Shown piece after piece: positions 36,759 to 37,607 of a stretch of 37,607 nt of DNA (position 1 is its first letter; each line of letters begins with the position of its first letter). The notes below the pieces were generated by a model. It was given only the letters and a program-made list of their open reading frames with translations. It did not search any database and was not told the origin of the DNA. The stretch spans positions 1-37,607 of the forward strand of contig JAPOWK010000086.1 in the NCBI GenBank assembly GCA_026707665.1, read 5' to 3'. The position numbers and the translations under genes are program-made. The DNA comes from Chloroflexota bacterium. Lineage in GTDB: Bacteria > Chloroflexota > Anaerolineae > Aggregatilineales > Phototrophicaceae.

Positions 36759-36858
36759 GATCACTCCATTCGACTACATTATGCGGTACAAGCCGAACCC
36801 CGGCTGGAGTCGGACGGCAGCACTCTGCAGATCGATTTTGCGCTTTGTGACGCGCTTG

Positions 36859-36867
36859 ATAATACCA
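36859..36867 (-). promoter_or_regulatory. Possible prs promoter, extended -10
   Basis: TGG plus TATTAT on the minus strand about 100 bases before the prs start; no clear -35. The 36768-36958 gap otherwise shows no gene. Confidence 0.4.
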
Positions 36868-36960
36868 GCAAGCGTGGGCGGCGGAAAAGTGGCAACTGCG
36901 CTTGAGCCGGAGAAACCCGAGGCGATGCTCTCGTCCAGGCGGTGGGAGCCAGAAACAAAG

Positions 36961-36987
36961 AACGCCCATCTGTGGTAGACGGGCGTT
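36961..36987 (-). terminator. trxA terminator
   Basis: AACGCCC (36961-36967) and GGGCGTT (36981-36987) form a stem. Read on the minus strand it is followed by a T-rich stretch (CTTTGTTTC), 23 bases after the trxA stop. Confidence 0.75.
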
Positions 36988-37009
36988 TCCTATGCAACGC
37001 TAGATCTGA

Positions 37010-37336
37010 CTAGATGTGCGTTGCGATTTTGCTGACGATTTTGCCTTTGGGCTTGAAGCCGGTGATGCGTTCCACCGGTTCGCCGTCTTTGAAGAGGATC
37101 AAGGTCGGGATGCCCATGATGCCGAAGTTCATCAGGATATCCTGGTTCTCGTCGGCGTCGACTTTGGCGACCCGCAGTTTGCCTTCATATTCATCGGCGA
37201 TTTCGTCGACTATCGGGGCGATCATCTTGCAGGGACCGCACCACTCCGCCCAGAAATCGACCAGCACTGGCGTAGCGCTATCGAGCACTTCGCTCTGGAA
37301 TTCGTCTGTGTTGACGTCAAATGTTTTCGCGCCCAT
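37010..37336 (-). CDS. trxA: Thioredoxin
   Basis: A 108-residue classical thioredoxin with the redox-active WCGPC (Cys33, Cys36), the buried Asp in VLVDFWAEW, KVDADEN and the cis-Pro loop GIPTLILFKDGE. The length is that of E. coli TrxA. The start at ATG 37336 fits the family and has AGGAGAG about ten bases upstream; a longer frame to 37426 would run through the leader hairpin and is rejected. It reduces cytoplasmic disulfides, such as those of ribonucleotide reductase, using NADPH via thioredoxin reductase. It has its own terminator, so it is a single-gene unit. Confidence 0.97.
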   Translation of the reverse strand: MGAKTFDVNTDEFQSEVLDSATPVLVDFWAEWCGPCKMIAPIVDEIADEYEGKLRVAKVDADENQDILMNFGIMGIPTLILFKDGEPVERITGFKPKGKIVSKIATHI

Positions 37337-37397
37337 CTCTTCATCTCTCCTGTGTTCTTGGCTATTGCGGGGGATCGCAAGGTCGCTGCTTGAAACT

Positions 37398-37419
37398 CTG
37401 CCTTTAAGACGAAAGGCAG
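37398..37419. promoter_or_regulatory. Perfect hairpin in the trxA leader
   Basis: CTGCCTTT and AAAGGCAG form a perfect 8-bp stem with a 6-nt loop, 62 bases upstream of the trxA ATG. It may be an RNA structure in the leader or a protein-binding palindrome. Confidence 0.5.
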
Positions 37420-37464
37420 GGCGCACATCTTACATCAGAAAGGCGTTTGAGGCGGCGGCTAACT

Positions 37465-37541
37465 CCCACCCCCCGGCCCCCTCCCCCATAGAGAGTTGAG
37501 CAGCGGACATGTTCATTTTACCCCATCCCCGGCCCTTCCCC
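37465..37541. repeat. C-rich repeat pair at window end
   Basis: Two C-rich runs (CACCCCCCGGCCCCCTCCCC type at 37468-37488 and ACCCCATCCCCGGCCCTTCC at 37519-37538) like those at 16215 and 31041. No gene is seen between here and the window end. Confidence 0.5.
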
Positions 37542-37607
37542 AGTGAACTAGGTGTTTGGTATCGGAGTGAAGTGGTGAGGGTTTTGGTGAAATATATCCG
37601 GATTTTC

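Overview
The window is 37.6 kb of GC-rich bacterial chromosome, most likely from an uncultured member of the Chloroflexota (Anaerolineae-like). That assignment is an inference. It rests on the look of the housekeeping proteins (DnaE with a PHP domain and a long C-terminal tail, a 935-residue SecA with a SEC-C tail), a CoA-linked propionyl/branched-chain acyl module, and dense intergenic short palindromic and ACCACAGAGG-type repeats. No rRNA, tRNA or CRISPR array is visible, and the ends cut through ordinary sequence.

Layout. 1-2.6 kb: the 3' end of queG (tRNA queuosine) and an amidase. 2.8-4.8 kb: an AT-richer, probably acquired island with an XRE regulator, an ImmA/IrrE metallopeptidase, a 55-residue DUF1508 protein and an unknown 106-residue protein, ended by a hairpin. 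4.87-7.8 kb: the decayed C-terminal stub of a second copper ATPase, then the csoR-copA copper-efflux operon with a clear operator. 7.9-9.2 kb: an exported SH3-domain protein. 9.3-18.4 kb: acyl-CoA metabolism, comprising methylmalonyl-CoA epimerase, acyl-CoA dehydrogenase, a coupled medium-chain reductase, a coupled unknown/CYTH pair, a 346-bp tandem repeat array, and a three-gene acyl-CoA carboxylase (carboxyltransferase, biotin carboxylase, biotin carrier). 18.5-22.4 kb: two large membrane glycosyltransferase-like proteins. 22.4-26 kb: a CHAD protein, a short-chain dehydrogenase, a YbaK-type tRNA editing protein and 6-phosphofructokinase. 26.1-37.3 kb: dnaE, mutM, secA with a downstream metallo-beta-lactamase, prs with an overlapping TVP38/DedA-like gene, and trxA.

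How the parts work together. The epimerase, acyl-CoA dehydrogenase and biotin carboxylase set fits catabolism of branched-chain or odd-chain acyl groups through propionyl-CoA and methylmalonyl-CoA. csoR-copA is a self-contained copper-responsive operon. Several transcription units start from promoters with an extended -10 (TGn upstream of TATAAT-like hexamers) and no good -35.

The least ordinary parts are the small island at 2.9-4.8 kb, which sits beside a copper-ATPase remnant, and the intergenic repeats. Those repeats form palindromic units, inverted-arm elements and a recent exact tandem duplication. No wholly new system can be proved from sequence alone; the island is the best candidate for one.
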